In this document: piece by piece, positions 9,228 through 18,181 of the stretch
How positions within the stretch are numbered: the first letter of the stretch is position 1
How the letters are laid out: each line of letters begins with the position of its first letter
Assembly (NCBI GenBank): GCA_958296055.1
Contig: CATQHS010000001.1
Span: 1,066,277-1,130,276, forward strand
Source: an uncultured Acidimicrobiales bacterium
Lineage (GTDB): Bacteria > Actinomycetota > Acidimicrobiia > Acidimicrobiales > Aldehydirespiratoraceae
Direction of reading: 5' to 3'
DNA length: 64,000 nucleotides
Notes under the pieces: model-generated
Databases searched by the model: none
Told to the model about the DNA's origin: nothing
What the model saw: only the letters and a program-made list of their open reading frames with translations
Translations under genes and position numbers: made by a program

Positions 9228-9395
9228 GTGAACACGGTGGGCTCAAGTCGCCAAGGCGGAATCGACTTCGACAAACTAGAAGCGACGCGTCGCCGTCTCG
9301 GGCTGCCGGACGACTTAGAGGAATGGCCGGACGAGTTTAACGACCCGGCCTTCAGCCGTCGAGTCCTCGGGCTTGAAGGCGAGATAGATCGATGA
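9228..9395 (+). CDS. 55-aa small protein leading the GHKL operon
   Basis: A short frame starting GTG 8 bases after the uvrD2 stop. Its TGA overlaps the ATG of the GHKL ATPase gene by 4 bases (ATGA at 9392-9395), which argues for translational coupling. The product is acidic and hydrophilic (segments DFDKLEATRRRLGLP and DDLEEWPDEFNDPAFS) with no transmembrane segment. Base composition is intermediate between uvrD2 and the A+T-rich genes that follow. I do not recognise a family. It could be a regulator or small partner of the downstream system, or only a coupling leader. A second GTG lies at 9237. Confidence 0.5.
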   Translation: MNTVGSSRQGGIDFDKLEATRRRLGLPDDLEEWPDEFNDPAFSRRVLGLEGEIDR

Positions 9396-11284
9396 GACCT
9401 TCGTGGTGGTTCCCCTCTATGCGGCCGGTCGATGTCAACACGGCATCAGCACATGATCAATTTTTTACATCTGATGAAAACGAGGACGGAATGGAAATAG
9501 CACTTGTACGTGAGGCCATTCAGAACTCTCTAGACGCCCGCGCCGGTACCGACGATCCAGTCAGAGTTCGATTTTCCTTCCATGGCATGAGAACCATACT
9601 GTCTGCTTCGCAAACTTGCATTTATTCCAACGGATTAGAAAAACATCTTGAAGCTGGAGGCGTAGTTACGCCACGGTTATCTGGTCCTATGCGTTATCTT
9701 ACTATCGAAGATTCCGGTACTACAGGTCTAACTGGAAGCGTTGAAGAAAACAATGAGCGTGGAAATGAAAATAATTTTTGGGGGTTTTTCCGATCCGATT
9801 TTATTTCGTCTAAATCTGAAGACACCGGCAAAGGTGGATCGTGGGGTGTTGGTAAATCTGTGTTCATTCAAGCATCCAATTGGAATTCTTGTCTAGTCGT
9901 AACCCGTCGTCAAAATGAAGATCAGTTATTGATGATGGGTAGGGCTGTGTTGCAGTCACACTCAATCGGAGAAAAGAAGTATGGACAGTATGGCTGGTTC
10001 GCCAAGTCTGAGCGTGATGAAGATTCATTACGTATGCCCATCGCCTCTTTAAATGATCCCGCCGGAATTATTGAGTCAGCAATTAAAGATTTCCAACTTC
10101 GCCGCGATCAACCTGGAATGTCTATAATAATACCTGAACCCAACGATTTACTATCTTCAGAAGAAGCAATTAAAGCTGTCATAAATCAATATATGCTTCC
10201 CATCGTACGCGGAGATCTGATGGTAGATATAGTGCGTGAAAATGGCAATTCTATAACCATAAGTGATGAAACTATTGGTAATACTATATCTAATATCCAA
10301 ATAGATAAGGCAATGGTTGAATTAGCAGAATGGTCTGCAAATCCAGAACAGTACGATTTCATTGACATAAACATGCCCAATGGCAATGATTCTAATATAT
10401 TTGACAATCTAGATTTAGATGCACTAAGAGCGCGTTATCAACAAAGTGAGTGTATGGCCTTTAAAGTACATACAATGGTTACAAAAAAGGATGGTAAACA
10501 AGAAGAATCCTGCTGTAAAGTATACTTACAAGATGCACCTGAAGTAAAGGAAGGTATGATCTACTTCGTTCGTGGGGATCTTAGAATACCGCATCCACAC
10601 CATCGCAAGACAAAAGGATATAAAGCTCGAGCATTAGTCGTGATTGACAAGAATGAGAAACTAGCTAGCTTATTGCGTGACGCTGAAGGACCAGCTCACG
10701 AAAATTGGAAAAACACAAACCGCCTAAGAGACAATTGGAAAGGCGGACTTCGCATCTATCAGAGTACTCAATTTATAGCCTCCAGACTTCTATCTCATCT
10801 AACACAGCACTCTACGCTAAATCGACTTGAGATGCTTTCTTCTATATTCCCATCACATTTACCAACTCGTAATTCAGTTGAACCAAAAATACCTAACAGT
10901 CCAGACCCTGTTGTCAATCCAGATCCAGAGGTAAATATACCGAGTTACCCTTTCATAAAGGTAGAACGAGAGGCTAGTCGATTCAATATAAGTAAGGCAC
11001 CTGATTCTACAAATCTAATAGGCGTTATGTTATCCATAAAGATCGCCTATGACGTGGACCAAGGTAACCCACTATCCTTGTTCGAACGTGGTGTGAAACA
11101 GGGGCTTCTAGATTTTTCTCTGGAAGACGGATCGCTTCAGTTATACAGTGAAAGATGCGATTACGTTATCCGAAGCCCAAATACTGTTGAACTCACTATT
11201 TTAGAAGACAACTTCTACCTAGAATGTGGTGGATTCGATGACCGGGATTTATATATAAAAATTAGTGAGATTATTGGTGAATAA
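9392..11284 (+). CDS. GHKL (paraMORC/Hsp90-like) ATPase, candidate defence protein
   Basis: A 630-residue protein with a Bergerat-fold ATP-binding N-terminus: N-box LVREAIQNSLDAR (Asn45), G1 box YLTIEDSGTTGL (Asp107), and a Gly-rich lid GKGGSWGVGKSVF (residues 147-158). An S5-like transducer region probably follows. The C-terminal third is unique to me. Related ATPases (MutL/MORC-like, described with Z1-helicase restriction-type operons) bind or clamp DNA. The gene is strikingly A+T-rich (33% G+C at 10381-10440 against 70% in uvrD2), a sign of transfer. Coupled to the 55-aa ORF before it and 4 bases from the next gene. Confidence 0.75.
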   Translation: MRPSWWFPSMRPVDVNTASAHDQFFTSDENEDGMEIALVREAIQNSLDARAGTDDPVRVRFSFHGMRTILSASQTCIYSNGLEKHLEAGGVVTPRLSGPMRYLTIEDSGTTGLTGSVEENNERGNENNFWGFFRSDFISSKSEDTGKGGSWGVGKSVFIQASNWNSCLVVTRRQNEDQLLMMGRAVLQSHSIGEKKYGQYGWFAKSERDEDSLRMPIASLNDPAGIIESAIKDFQLRRDQPGMSIIIPEPNDLLSSEEAIKAVINQYMLPIVRGDLMVDIVRENGNSITISDETIGNTISNIQIDKAMVELAEWSANPEQYDFIDINMPNGNDSNIFDNLDLDALRARYQQSECMAFKVHTMVTKKDGKQEESCCKVYLQDAPEVKEGMIYFVRGDLRIPHPHHRKTKGYKARALVVIDKNEKLASLLRDAEGPAHENWKNTNRLRDNWKGGLRIYQSTQFIASRLLSHLTQHSTLNRLEMLSSIFPSHLPTRNSVEPKIPNSPDPVVNPDPEVNIPSYPFIKVEREASRFNISKAPDSTNLIGVMLSIKIAYDVDQGNPLSLFERGVKQGLLDFSLEDGSLQLYSERCDYVIRSPNTVELTILEDNFYLECGGFDDRDLYIKISEIIGE

Positions 11285-11288
11285 AACA

Positions 11289-12074
11289 ATGAGCCAAAGG
11301 AATAGGACATACAGGGTCAATAGCACTGGACGCAAGCGCATTTATCAGAACCACGCTAAAGTTACATTGCAATCATCCGATGCTGACCGTCCATCAGTAT
11401 TTGACCTTGATTTAAATCTTGATTCTTACGGGTTTCCACCAGATGCATATATAAAGGTAGCGGCATTTCACGGTCTTGCCTCACAGAGTTGGAAATGGGG
11501 CACTATTCGTGAACCAGCCATTCCTCCAGAGAATGAGCGGATACTGTATATGGTCCCTAAGCAGGCCAGATTCCGAATCTCAGTCGTGGAAGCAATGGGG
11601 TCTGGAAAACTACTAGGAACCGTTGAGATCAAACCTTCAGGTTATGCGTCTTCACTCATAGCAACAGAAATACGCGATCTTGGAAACGAGGCGTGGAAAA
11701 TAGAATTTCCGGAAGACGATAGACCAATACTTGTAGTAAATGGCAGGATACCCGACGTCATTGATCATATCGTAAATGGTCCAGAATCAGTGTTGATTCT
11801 AGGGCATATATTACGCACCATTCTACAACGCGCTCTTCTAGTCGACAAAGCTAACCTGGACGATGACTCTCCGACAGATCAATGGTCTGAGTGGCTTAGA
11901 TTTCTAAAAAAATTCACTAATGACCCTCCACCTAGGCCACCAGAGTCAGATAGAACTGAACCTGAAGATATGATAAGAATCTGGGAATGGATTGACGAAG
12001 TAGTTACAAACTTTTGCGATACCGAAGAAATTAAGAAACGACTTAGACTATACAATCAAATTAGAGCCAATTAG
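11289..12074 (+). CDS. hypothetical protein of the GHKL operon
   Basis: A 261-residue A+T-rich gene. The ATG at 11289 is 4 bases after the ATPase stop. An in-frame GTG at 11277 would overlap it. No family recognised. The N-terminal half looks like beta-strands (KVTLQSSDADRPSVFDLDL, FRISVVEAMGSGKLLGTVEI), suggesting a sandwich or barrel. The C-terminal half is helical (VLILGHILRTILQRALL, RIWEWIDEVVTNFCD). No membrane segment, nuclease motif or nucleotide-binding motif was found. Position between the ATPase and the DUF6339-like protein suggests a structural or adaptor role. Confidence 0.6.
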   Translation: MSQRNRTYRVNSTGRKRIYQNHAKVTLQSSDADRPSVFDLDLNLDSYGFPPDAYIKVAAFHGLASQSWKWGTIREPAIPPENERILYMVPKQARFRISVVEAMGSGKLLGTVEIKPSGYASSLIATEIRDLGNEAWKIEFPEDDRPILVVNGRIPDVIDHIVNGPESVLILGHILRTILQRALLVDKANLDDDSPTDQWSEWLRFLKKFTNDPPPRPPESDRTEPEDMIRIWEWIDEVVTNFCDTEEIKKRLRLYNQIRAN

Positions 12075-12077
12075 AAA

Positions 12078-12839
12078 ATGCATCATTTACCAATCCGTGC
12101 CTTCAATTATCAAGGAATAAGAGAAGCTCGTGACCTTCTACAGGTAGCACGTAATGATCCACATCAAATTACGAGAGCCAAGATAGATAACTTACTGATG
12201 GAAGAAACAAAAACAAACGAACTGGAATGTTCGGTCCTAATTCAACGTCCAAAAAGGATAGGCAAAGGCAAAAGTAGAACCATAGGACCTGTGCTGAAAA
12301 GTCGCCGAGATGTGGCCGTATATCTCAATCCCATAATAGAGAAGCTAACCGAATTCAAAGATATTCGTTTCGACCCCGGAGTTTGGTCATGGCTGGGTAT
12401 GTTCCTTCTCTACGAGACAGTTCCATTAAACTCCAATAATTTTATAGATATCAATGATACCAAACACGAAAGATTCGTGGTAGACATTGATCGCCCACGT
12501 CTTCTCCAACATCATTATTTGTGGAGATCATGGTGGCTGCTACGCGTGCATCCTGGAGCAGATTTCCTATTAGATCAAAGATTAGTTACTAGAGATAGAA
12601 TTGCTAGAGCCATTTTTGATTACCCCCGTATTTTTAACTCAACCGGAGTTGTTGATCTCATTCTACGGCTTTATACTACGGATAAGGGGATCAAATCAAA
12701 CATCAACCGAGGTCCTGGCGGTTTAGATCACCTTCTTAGAAGTTTATTGCAGTATGGACGTATTTACGATGTATACGGGATGACTGCTGATGATTTGCTT
12801 TGCATCCTGCCGAGCGAGTTCCTAGAATGGGACACCTAA
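12078..12839 (+). CDS. DUF6339-like protein of the GHKL operon
   Basis: A 253-residue protein starting 3 bases after the previous stop. Segments FDPGVWSWLGMFLLYE, ERFVVDIDRPRLLQHHYL and WRSWWLLRVHPGAD, followed by a helical tail, resemble DUF6339 proteins, which I recall near paraMORC ATPases and Z1-type defence operons. The match is from memory and not certain. The fold appears alpha-helical. No catalytic residues are evident. It ends the A+T-rich operon, 37 bases before the convergent sulfatase stop. No methylase, Z1 helicase or nuclease follows, unlike the full Z1 operons known to me. Confidence 0.55.
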   Translation: MHHLPIRAFNYQGIREARDLLQVARNDPHQITRAKIDNLLMEETKTNELECSVLIQRPKRIGKGKSRTIGPVLKSRRDVAVYLNPIIEKLTEFKDIRFDPGVWSWLGMFLLYETVPLNSNNFIDINDTKHERFVVDIDRPRLLQHHYLWRSWWLLRVHPGADFLLDQRLVTRDRIARAIFDYPRIFNSTGVVDLILRLYTTDKGIKSNINRGPGGLDHLLRSLLQYGRIYDVYGMTADDLLCILPSEFLEWDT

Positions 12840-12876
12840 TTTAGAGCCGTTATGAAAATCCTAGATCATATATTTG

Positions 12877-15243
12877 CTATTCGTAGCGGGTGCCGGCTTC
12901 TTTCAGGTAGTCGATGAACAGGGCGGCGGCGTCGGGGGCGGGGGCACCGGGGCGGTAGGTCACCGCGGTCAGCGCCCCGGTGTAGGGGAACGGGCCTCGG
13001 CGCTCGTATACGTCCCAGCTCACCGGGGACCGGCGGTCGATGCCGACGTCGATCCCCTCGAAGGGGGCCATGGCCATGAACCCGACTTGGCCCGGGGCCT
13101 CCCCCACCGTGGCGCCGTCTACGGACACAACCACGTTCCACACCATGTTCCCGGGGTTTTCGACCGCCAACACCACCTGGCCGACACCCTCCGCCAGCGG
13201 TCCGCAGTCCACAACCGTCATCTCGCCGTAGGCGTTGTGGACGTACAGCAGCCGCCCGTCCTCCACGTACACCGCGTAGCCGCCGCCCTGGTCGCCGTGG
13301 GCCACCAGCATCCCCTCGTCGCCGGGCCGCCAGTCAAGCTCGATCTCCACATCGAAGTTCTTCTGGAAGACGAGCTGCTGGGACCGCCACCGCTCCAGCG
13401 TGGGCAAGCCGGGGCGCAGCCGCACCGGCGCGGCCACCTCGGCCGCCCAGGGCGGGCGCAGGGCCAGCTTCAGCAGGTTCCCCTCGTCGATGGGGAACAC
13501 CTGGTTGGCCCAGGCCGCCTCGGTCCAGGCCTCTTCCAGCTCGGCCAGGCGCTCGGGACGGGCCTCGGCCAGGTCGCGGCACTCGGTCGGGTCGGCGGCC
13601 AGGTCGTGCAGCTCCCAGCGGTCCTGGCTGAAGGGGGTGCGGGGGGCGTGGCAGGTCACCGCCGACCAGCCGTCTGAGTAGATGCCCCGATGGCCGGTCA
13701 TCTCGTAGTACTGCTGGGGGTGGGTGGAGGCGGCGGCTTCGTCGGTGAGGCTGGGCGCGAAGCTGGCCCCGGCCGGGGCGGGCGCGGGCACGCCGCCCCG
13801 AGCGGCGGGCACCGTCACCCCGGCCAGCTCGGCCAGGGTGGGCAGAACGTCGGTGATGTGCTGGTACTGGCGGCGCAGGCCCCCGGCCGCGGCGGCGCCG
13901 TCCAGGCGGGCGGGCCAGGAGACGATGAAGGGCACGCTGTGGCCGCCCCGGTGGGTGTTGATCTTGTAGAGCCGGAACGGGGTGCACGACACCATGGCCC
14001 AGCCCATCGGGTAATGGGCCAGGGTCCGGGGGCCGCCCAGCAGGTCGAGGCGGGCGTAGTCGACCTCCACGGACTCCATGTCGGTGCGCCGGACGTGGGC
14101 CAGCAGGGTGCGGAAGTAGGCGGAGGTGCCGGTGTAGTGGCCCTCCCGCGATCCCCCGTTGTCGCTGGTGAACACCACGATGGTGTTGTCCCACTCGCCC
14201 ATGGCCTCCAAGTGGCGGCGCAGCTTGCCGAAGTTCTGGTCGATGTTGTCGACCATCCCGGCGTATATCTCCATGTAGCGGGCGTACAGCTCCCGCTCGA
14301 CCGGGGAGCAGTCGTCCCAGGGGCCCACCTCGTGGCCGGGCTCGGCGTTGCGGGGCGGCAGCTCGGTGCCGGGGGTGACCACGCCCAGCTCCCGCTGGCG
14401 CTCGAAGCGCTCGGCTCTGGCCCGGTCCCATCCGGCGGCGTAGCGGCCCCGGTAGGCCCCCATGTCGGCTGGCTTGGCCTGTAGCGGGGCGTGGGGCGCG
14501 CCGTGGGCGTAGTACAGGAAGAACGGCTTGGTGGGGTGCGAGGCCCGCAGCTCGTCGATCATGGCCGTGGCCTGGTCGGTGAGGTCGTCGGTGAAGTAGT
14601 AGCCGTCGGGGTAGCGGTCCACGGCCACGTGGTGGTTGTCCCGGCACAGCCGGTGGGGCTGGTGGTAGTTGGTGAAGGCGTCGAGGATGCCGTAGAAGCG
14701 GTCGAAGCCCCGCTGGAGGGGCCAGGAGTATTTGGGGGCAGCGTCGCTGAGGTGGGCGTCCTTGGTGAGGTGCCACTTGCCTGCCATCAGGGTGGCCCAG
14801 CCGTGGTCCCGGAAGACCTCGGCCATGGTCACGGCGTTGTCCCGCAGCTCGTGGGCATAGCCGGGGAACCCGGGGTCGCTGTGGACGATGTGGCCGACAC
14901 CGGCCATGTGGGCGTTGAGCCCGGTCATCAGCGACGCCCGGGTGGGCGAGCACATGGGGTTGACGTGGAAGTTGGTGTAGCGCACGCCCTCGGCAGCTAG
15001 GCGGTCGAGCTCGGGGGTGGCGATCTCGGACCCGTAGCAGCCCAGGTCGGAGTACCCCAAGTCGTCGGCCAGCACGATTATGACGTTGGGGGCGCCGGCC
15101 GGGGCTCGGGGCGGCGGCGGCCAGTGGGGCTCTGAAGTGGAGAAGATCGTGCCCGCCTTCCCGCCGAAGCCGGCATAGGGGGCGGTCGGATCATGGGCAC
15201 CGGCGGCGGGGGCGGCTGGCCCGGCGGAGGTCGGGTCGTTCAC
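12877..15243 (-). CDS. type I sulfatase (arylsulfatase family)
   Basis: A 788-residue sulfatase. Metal-binding VLADDLGYSDLG (Asp60, Asp61) and the formylglycine motif CSPTRASLMTG with Cys98 are intact, so the enzyme needs an FGE-type activator. Further motifs are GKWHLTKD and VFTSDNGGSREGHYTG (second metal-site Asp). The C-terminal ~180 residues form an extra beta-rich domain, as in other long arylsulfatases. No classical signal peptide: the N-terminus is Ala/Pro-rich. The GTG start at 15243 is the only good candidate near the first motif. Neighbours (SMP-30 lactonase and a hydroxyacid dehydrogenase) suggest catabolism of sulfated organic matter. Confidence 0.9.
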   Translation of the reverse strand: MNDPTSAGPAAPAAGAHDPTAPYAGFGGKAGTIFSTSEPHWPPPPRAPAGAPNVIIVLADDLGYSDLGCYGSEIATPELDRLAAEGVRYTNFHVNPMCSPTRASLMTGLNAHMAGVGHIVHSDPGFPGYAHELRDNAVTMAEVFRDHGWATLMAGKWHLTKDAHLSDAAPKYSWPLQRGFDRFYGILDAFTNYHQPHRLCRDNHHVAVDRYPDGYYFTDDLTDQATAMIDELRASHPTKPFFLYYAHGAPHAPLQAKPADMGAYRGRYAAGWDRARAERFERQRELGVVTPGTELPPRNAEPGHEVGPWDDCSPVERELYARYMEIYAGMVDNIDQNFGKLRRHLEAMGEWDNTIVVFTSDNGGSREGHYTGTSAYFRTLLAHVRRTDMESVEVDYARLDLLGGPRTLAHYPMGWAMVSCTPFRLYKINTHRGGHSVPFIVSWPARLDGAAAAGGLRRQYQHITDVLPTLAELAGVTVPAARGGVPAPAPAGASFAPSLTDEAAASTHPQQYYEMTGHRGIYSDGWSAVTCHAPRTPFSQDRWELHDLAADPTECRDLAEARPERLAELEEAWTEAAWANQVFPIDEGNLLKLALRPPWAAEVAAPVRLRPGLPTLERWRSQQLVFQKNFDVEIELDWRPGDEGMLVAHGDQGGGYAVYVEDGRLLYVHNAYGEMTVVDCGPLAEGVGQVVLAVENPGNMVWNVVVSVDGATVGEAPGQVGFMAMAPFEGIDVGIDRRSPVSWDVYERRGPFPYTGALTAVTYRPGAPAPDAAALFIDYLKEAGTRYE

Positions 15244-15291
15244 GCCCTCATGCTTCAGGTCCGGCCCGGGTCTGTCCAGTCATCGGGGGGA

Positions 15292-15329
15292 GGCCGCCGG
15301 GCAACAGGCGATGCGGGCCGCCGGGCAAC
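15292..15329. repeat. short tandem duplication before the SMP-30 promoter
   Basis: A 14-base sequence beginning ggccgccggg occurs at 15292-15305 and again at 15316-15329, a 24-base period. It lies just upstream of the -10-like TAGGTT of the next gene. Function unknown. Confidence 0.6.
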
Positions 15330-15352
15330 GGGCTTCGGGGTAGGTTTCCCCC

Positions 15353-16228
15353 GTGATCAACGCCGAGGTCGCCCACGCCGCCGGGGCCGAGCTGGGCGAG
15401 GGCTGCGTGTGGTCGCCGGTGGAGGATCTGCTCGTCTGGGTGGACATCGACGGCCGGACCGTGCACCGTTTCGACCACCACACGGGCCGGCCCGTTTCGA
15501 CGGTCGGGTACGGCGACCAGGTCGGCAACGCCGAGCCCCGGGTCGGCGGCGGGCTGGTGCTGGGGCTGGGCCGGTCGGTGGCGCTGACCGGCCCCGACGG
15601 CGAGGTGGAGGCTGCGGTCGCCCTGCCCGGCGAGCCGGAGACGAACCGGACCAACGACGGGGCGGTGGACCCGGCCGGCCGGCTGTTCCAGGGCACCATG
15701 GCCAAGGACATCGTGTCGGGCGGCGGGAGCCTGTATCGGGTGGACCCGGACCGGTCGGTGCGGCGGGTGGTGGAGGGGGTGCAGATCTCCAACGGGATCG
15801 ACTGGAGCCTCGACGGCGAGACCATGTACTACATCGACACCCTCGCCTACCGGGTGGACCGGTTCGACTACGACCTGGCCACCGGCGAGATAAGCGGGCG
15901 GCGGCCCTTTTTGACCTTCGACGGCTCGACCGGGGGCCCCGACGGCATGACCATCGACGCCGACGGGTGCCTGTGGGTGGCGTTCTTCGGCGGGTATCAC
16001 GTGCAGCGGTTCTCGCCCGAGGGCGAGCGCCTGGAGGTGGTGGTGACGCCGGGCGCCCCCAACCCCACCTGCTGCTGCTTCGGCGGCCCCGGCCTCGACG
16101 CCCTGTACGTCACCACCGCCCGCCACCGCATGACCGACGAGCAGCTCCAGGCCGAGGCCAACGCCGGAGCGCTGTTCGTAGCCGACGTGGACGCGGTGGG
16201 CCGCCCGGCCAACCTCTTCGCCGGATAG
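15353..16228 (+). CDS. SMP-30/gluconolactonase/LRE family protein
   Basis: A 291-residue six-bladed beta-propeller lactonase. Seen: the metal-ligand Glu in LGEGCVWSPVEDLLVWVD, Asn/Asp ligands in NRTNDGAVDPAGR and ISNGIDWSLDGETMYYIDT, and TGGPDGMTIDADGCLWVAFF. Such enzymes hydrolyse sugar or xenobiotic lactones using a divalent metal. The GTG start at 15353 is 6 bases after a -10-like TAGGTT (15341-15346), so the mRNA is probably leaderless. Six bases separate it from the convergent dehydrogenase stop. Confidence 0.9.
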   Translation: MINAEVAHAAGAELGEGCVWSPVEDLLVWVDIDGRTVHRFDHHTGRPVSTVGYGDQVGNAEPRVGGGLVLGLGRSVALTGPDGEVEAAVALPGEPETNRTNDGAVDPAGRLFQGTMAKDIVSGGGSLYRVDPDRSVRRVVEGVQISNGIDWSLDGETMYYIDTLAYRVDRFDYDLATGEISGRRPFLTFDGSTGGPDGMTIDADGCLWVAFFGGYHVQRFSPEGERLEVVVTPGAPNPTCCCFGGPGLDALYVTTARHRMTDEQLQAEANAGALFVADVDAVGRPANLFAG

Positions 16229-16234
16229 CCCCGG

Positions 16235-17104
16235 TTAGTCGTCGACCAGCAGCTCTATCAGCGAGCTGGTGTCCCATCGGCCCCGGCCCTGGCGCTGGAG
16301 GCGGGCGTAGTGCTGGTCGATGAGGGCGGTCACCGGCAGGGTGGCCCCGATGCGCTGAGCCTCGGCCAGGCAGATGGCCAAGTCCTTGCGCATCCAGTCC
16401 AGGGCGAAGCCGAAGTCGAACTGGCGCCGGCCCATGGTGGAGCCCCGGTTCTCCATCTGCCAGGACCCGGCCGCCCCCTTGGAGATCACATCCACCACCT
16501 GGTCGACGTCGAGGCCGGCCCGGCGGGCGAAGTCGATGCCCTCGGCCAGGCCCTGCAGCAGTCCGGCGATGCAGATCTGGTTGACCATCTTGGTGAGCTG
16601 GCCCGCGCCGGGGCCGCCGAGGCGGGTGACGGCCCGGGCGTAGGCGCCGATCACCGGCGCGGCCCGGTCGAAGGCGGCCACCTCGCCGCCGCACATGACG
16701 GTGAGGGCTCCGTTGCGGGCCCCGGACTCCCCGCCGGAGACGGGGGCGTCGATGAACCCGACCCCCCGGCGGGCGGCTTCGTCGTGGAGCTCTTGGGCCA
16801 GCCGGGCCGAGGCAGTGGTGTGGTCGACCAGCACCGACCCGGCCGCCATCGACTCCAGCACCCCGCCGTCGGCAGTGGTGACCGACCAGACGTCGTCGTC
16901 GTTGCCCACGCAGACGAAGACCATCTCGGCGCCGGCCGCGGCCTGGGCCGGGGTGGGCGCGACCGTGCCGGGGTGCTCGCCGGCCCAGGCTTCGGCCTTG
17001 GCCGCGGTGCGGTTGTAGACCGTCACCTCGTGGCCAGCGGCGGCGAGATGACCGGCCATGGGGTACCCCATGACCCCCAGCCCCACGAACGCGCACTCAG
17101 TCAT
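16235..17104 (-). CDS. NAD(P)-dependent beta-hydroxyacid dehydrogenase (3-hydroxyisobutyrate dehydrogenase family)
   Basis: A 289-residue enzyme. The N-terminal Rossmann motif is GLGVMGYPMAGHLAAAGH, the substrate loop is DAPVSGGESGARNG, and the catalytic Lys is in GAGQLTKMVNQ (near residue 171). Length and motifs fit the family that includes 3-hydroxyisobutyrate, tartronate semialdehyde and GLYR-type dehydrogenases. The exact substrate cannot be told. GGAG lies 7 bases before the ATG. It is convergent with the SMP-30 gene and may act on a downstream sugar-acid product. Confidence 0.88.
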   Translation of the reverse strand: MTECAFVGLGVMGYPMAGHLAAAGHEVTVYNRTAAKAEAWAGEHPGTVAPTPAQAAAGAEMVFVCVGNDDDVWSVTTADGGVLESMAAGSVLVDHTTASARLAQELHDEAARRGVGFIDAPVSGGESGARNGALTVMCGGEVAAFDRAAPVIGAYARAVTRLGGPGAGQLTKMVNQICIAGLLQGLAEGIDFARRAGLDVDQVVDVISKGAAGSWQMENRGSTMGRRQFDFGFALDWMRKDLAICLAEAQRIGATLPVTALIDQHYARLQRQGRGRWDTSSLIELLVDD

Positions 17105-17171
17105 CGGCTGCTCCTAGTCCGGTAGTCCGGCGGCGGGCTTTCGCCCGGTGCCTCCTCGCCGGCGTCGACGG

Positions 17172-17255
17172 TGCCCGGGGTGGGAATCGAACCCACACGC
17201 CCTCACGGGCAACACCTTTTAAGGGAGTCGCGTCTGCCTATTCCGCCACCCGGGC
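17172..17255 (-). tRNA. tRNA-Leu (UAA anticodon)
   Basis: Folds as a class II tRNA of 84 nt on the minus strand. The acceptor stem GCCCGGG pairs with CCCGGGC, the anticodon loop is CTTAAAA (anticodon TAA), there is a long variable arm with a GCCC/GGGC-type stem, and the T-loop is TTCGATT. The CCA end is not fully encoded. Confidence 0.93.
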
Positions 17256-17327
17256 CCAACGGCCACGGTATCGGCCCCGCCCTTGCCGCGCCGCCCCCCG
17301 AGCTTGGGCCGGCCGGACTCGGAGCCG

Positions 17328-18053
17328 TCAGGAGTTGGCGCCGACGATCTCCTCGGTGGCGGAGTCGGCCTCCGCGCCGGACTCGTCACCAGGGCTGCCC
17401 TTCAGCAAATAGTGGTAGATGCTGTCGACCCGACGATTGGTGTAGCCGATCTGCCCGCTCAACTCCTTGCCGATCTCATCGACCCGACGATTGGTGTAGC
17501 CGATCTGCCCGCTCAGCTCCTTGCGAACCTCATCAATCCGACGGTTGGTGTTGTCGATCTGAGCGCCTAGATCCTTGCGAGTCTCATCGATCCGATCACG
17601 ATTCTGATCAATCCGGGCACCAAGATCCTTGTGGACCTCGTCGATCCGATCACGATTCTGATCAATCCGGGCACCTAGATCCTTGCGAACCTCATTGATT
17701 TGAGCGCCTAGATCCTTGCGAGTCTCATCGATCCGATCACGATTCTGATCAATCCGGGCACCAAGATCCTTGCGAACCTCATTGATCTGAGCGCCTAGAT
17801 CCTTGCGAACCTCATCGATCCGATCACGATTCTGATCAATCCGAGCGCCCAGATCCTTGTGGACCTCGTCGATCCGGTCACGATTGCCCGCTATCTCCCG
17901 ACCATTCTTCTCAATGGCCTCGAGGAGGTCCGCTTTCATCTGCAGGGTGGCCTCCATGGGGAGTTTCTCAATCCGCCCTCGGAACTTCCAGGCCACGGTC
18001 CCGAAGCTGCCGAACATCACGACCAGCAATCCCAGGATGAGTTCATCAATCAT
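17328..18053 (-). CDS. membrane-anchored coiled-coil repeat protein
   Basis: A 241-residue protein from the ATG at 18053 (an ATG seven codons upstream is the alternative). Residues ~1-22 are one transmembrane helix (IDELILGLLVVMFGSFGTVA). The rest is a long coiled coil made of near-identical 11- and 18-residue modules (RIDQNRDRIDEVRKDLGA, QINEVRKDLGA, and later QIGYTNRRVDE). The corresponding DNA is a mosaic of direct repeats, so copy number should vary between strains. Resembles DUF1640/apolipoprotein-like repeat proteins. Function unknown, possibly an envelope spacer or tether. It ends shortly upstream of the tRNA-Leu. Confidence 0.7.
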   Translation of the reverse strand: MIDELILGLLVVMFGSFGTVAWKFRGRIEKLPMEATLQMKADLLEAIEKNGREIAGNRDRIDEVHKDLGARIDQNRDRIDEVRKDLGAQINEVRKDLGARIDQNRDRIDETRKDLGAQINEVRKDLGARIDQNRDRIDEVHKDLGARIDQNRDRIDETRKDLGAQIDNTNRRIDEVRKELSGQIGYTNRRVDEIGKELSGQIGYTNRRVDSIYHYLLKGSPGDESGAEADSATEEIVGANS

Positions 18054-18181
18054 GCGGCTGCCTTTCGGTAGCACAGCTTAGCCGGGGAAGCGTTTCGGGG
18101 ATGGAGGTTGGCCCTCCACCTAGGAGAACATCACTTTACAGCACATTTCAATTGTTGTCAACCGAACATGGGATTCCGGGG

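Noticed and set aside
9228..12839. Calling the operon a known Z1 or DISARM-type system
   Set aside because: No Z1 helicase, methyltransferase, DUF1998 or PLD nuclease gene is present.
17430..17900. CRISPR-like array of direct repeats
   Set aside because: The repeats encode a continuous coiled-coil protein, vary in length, and have no unique spacers.
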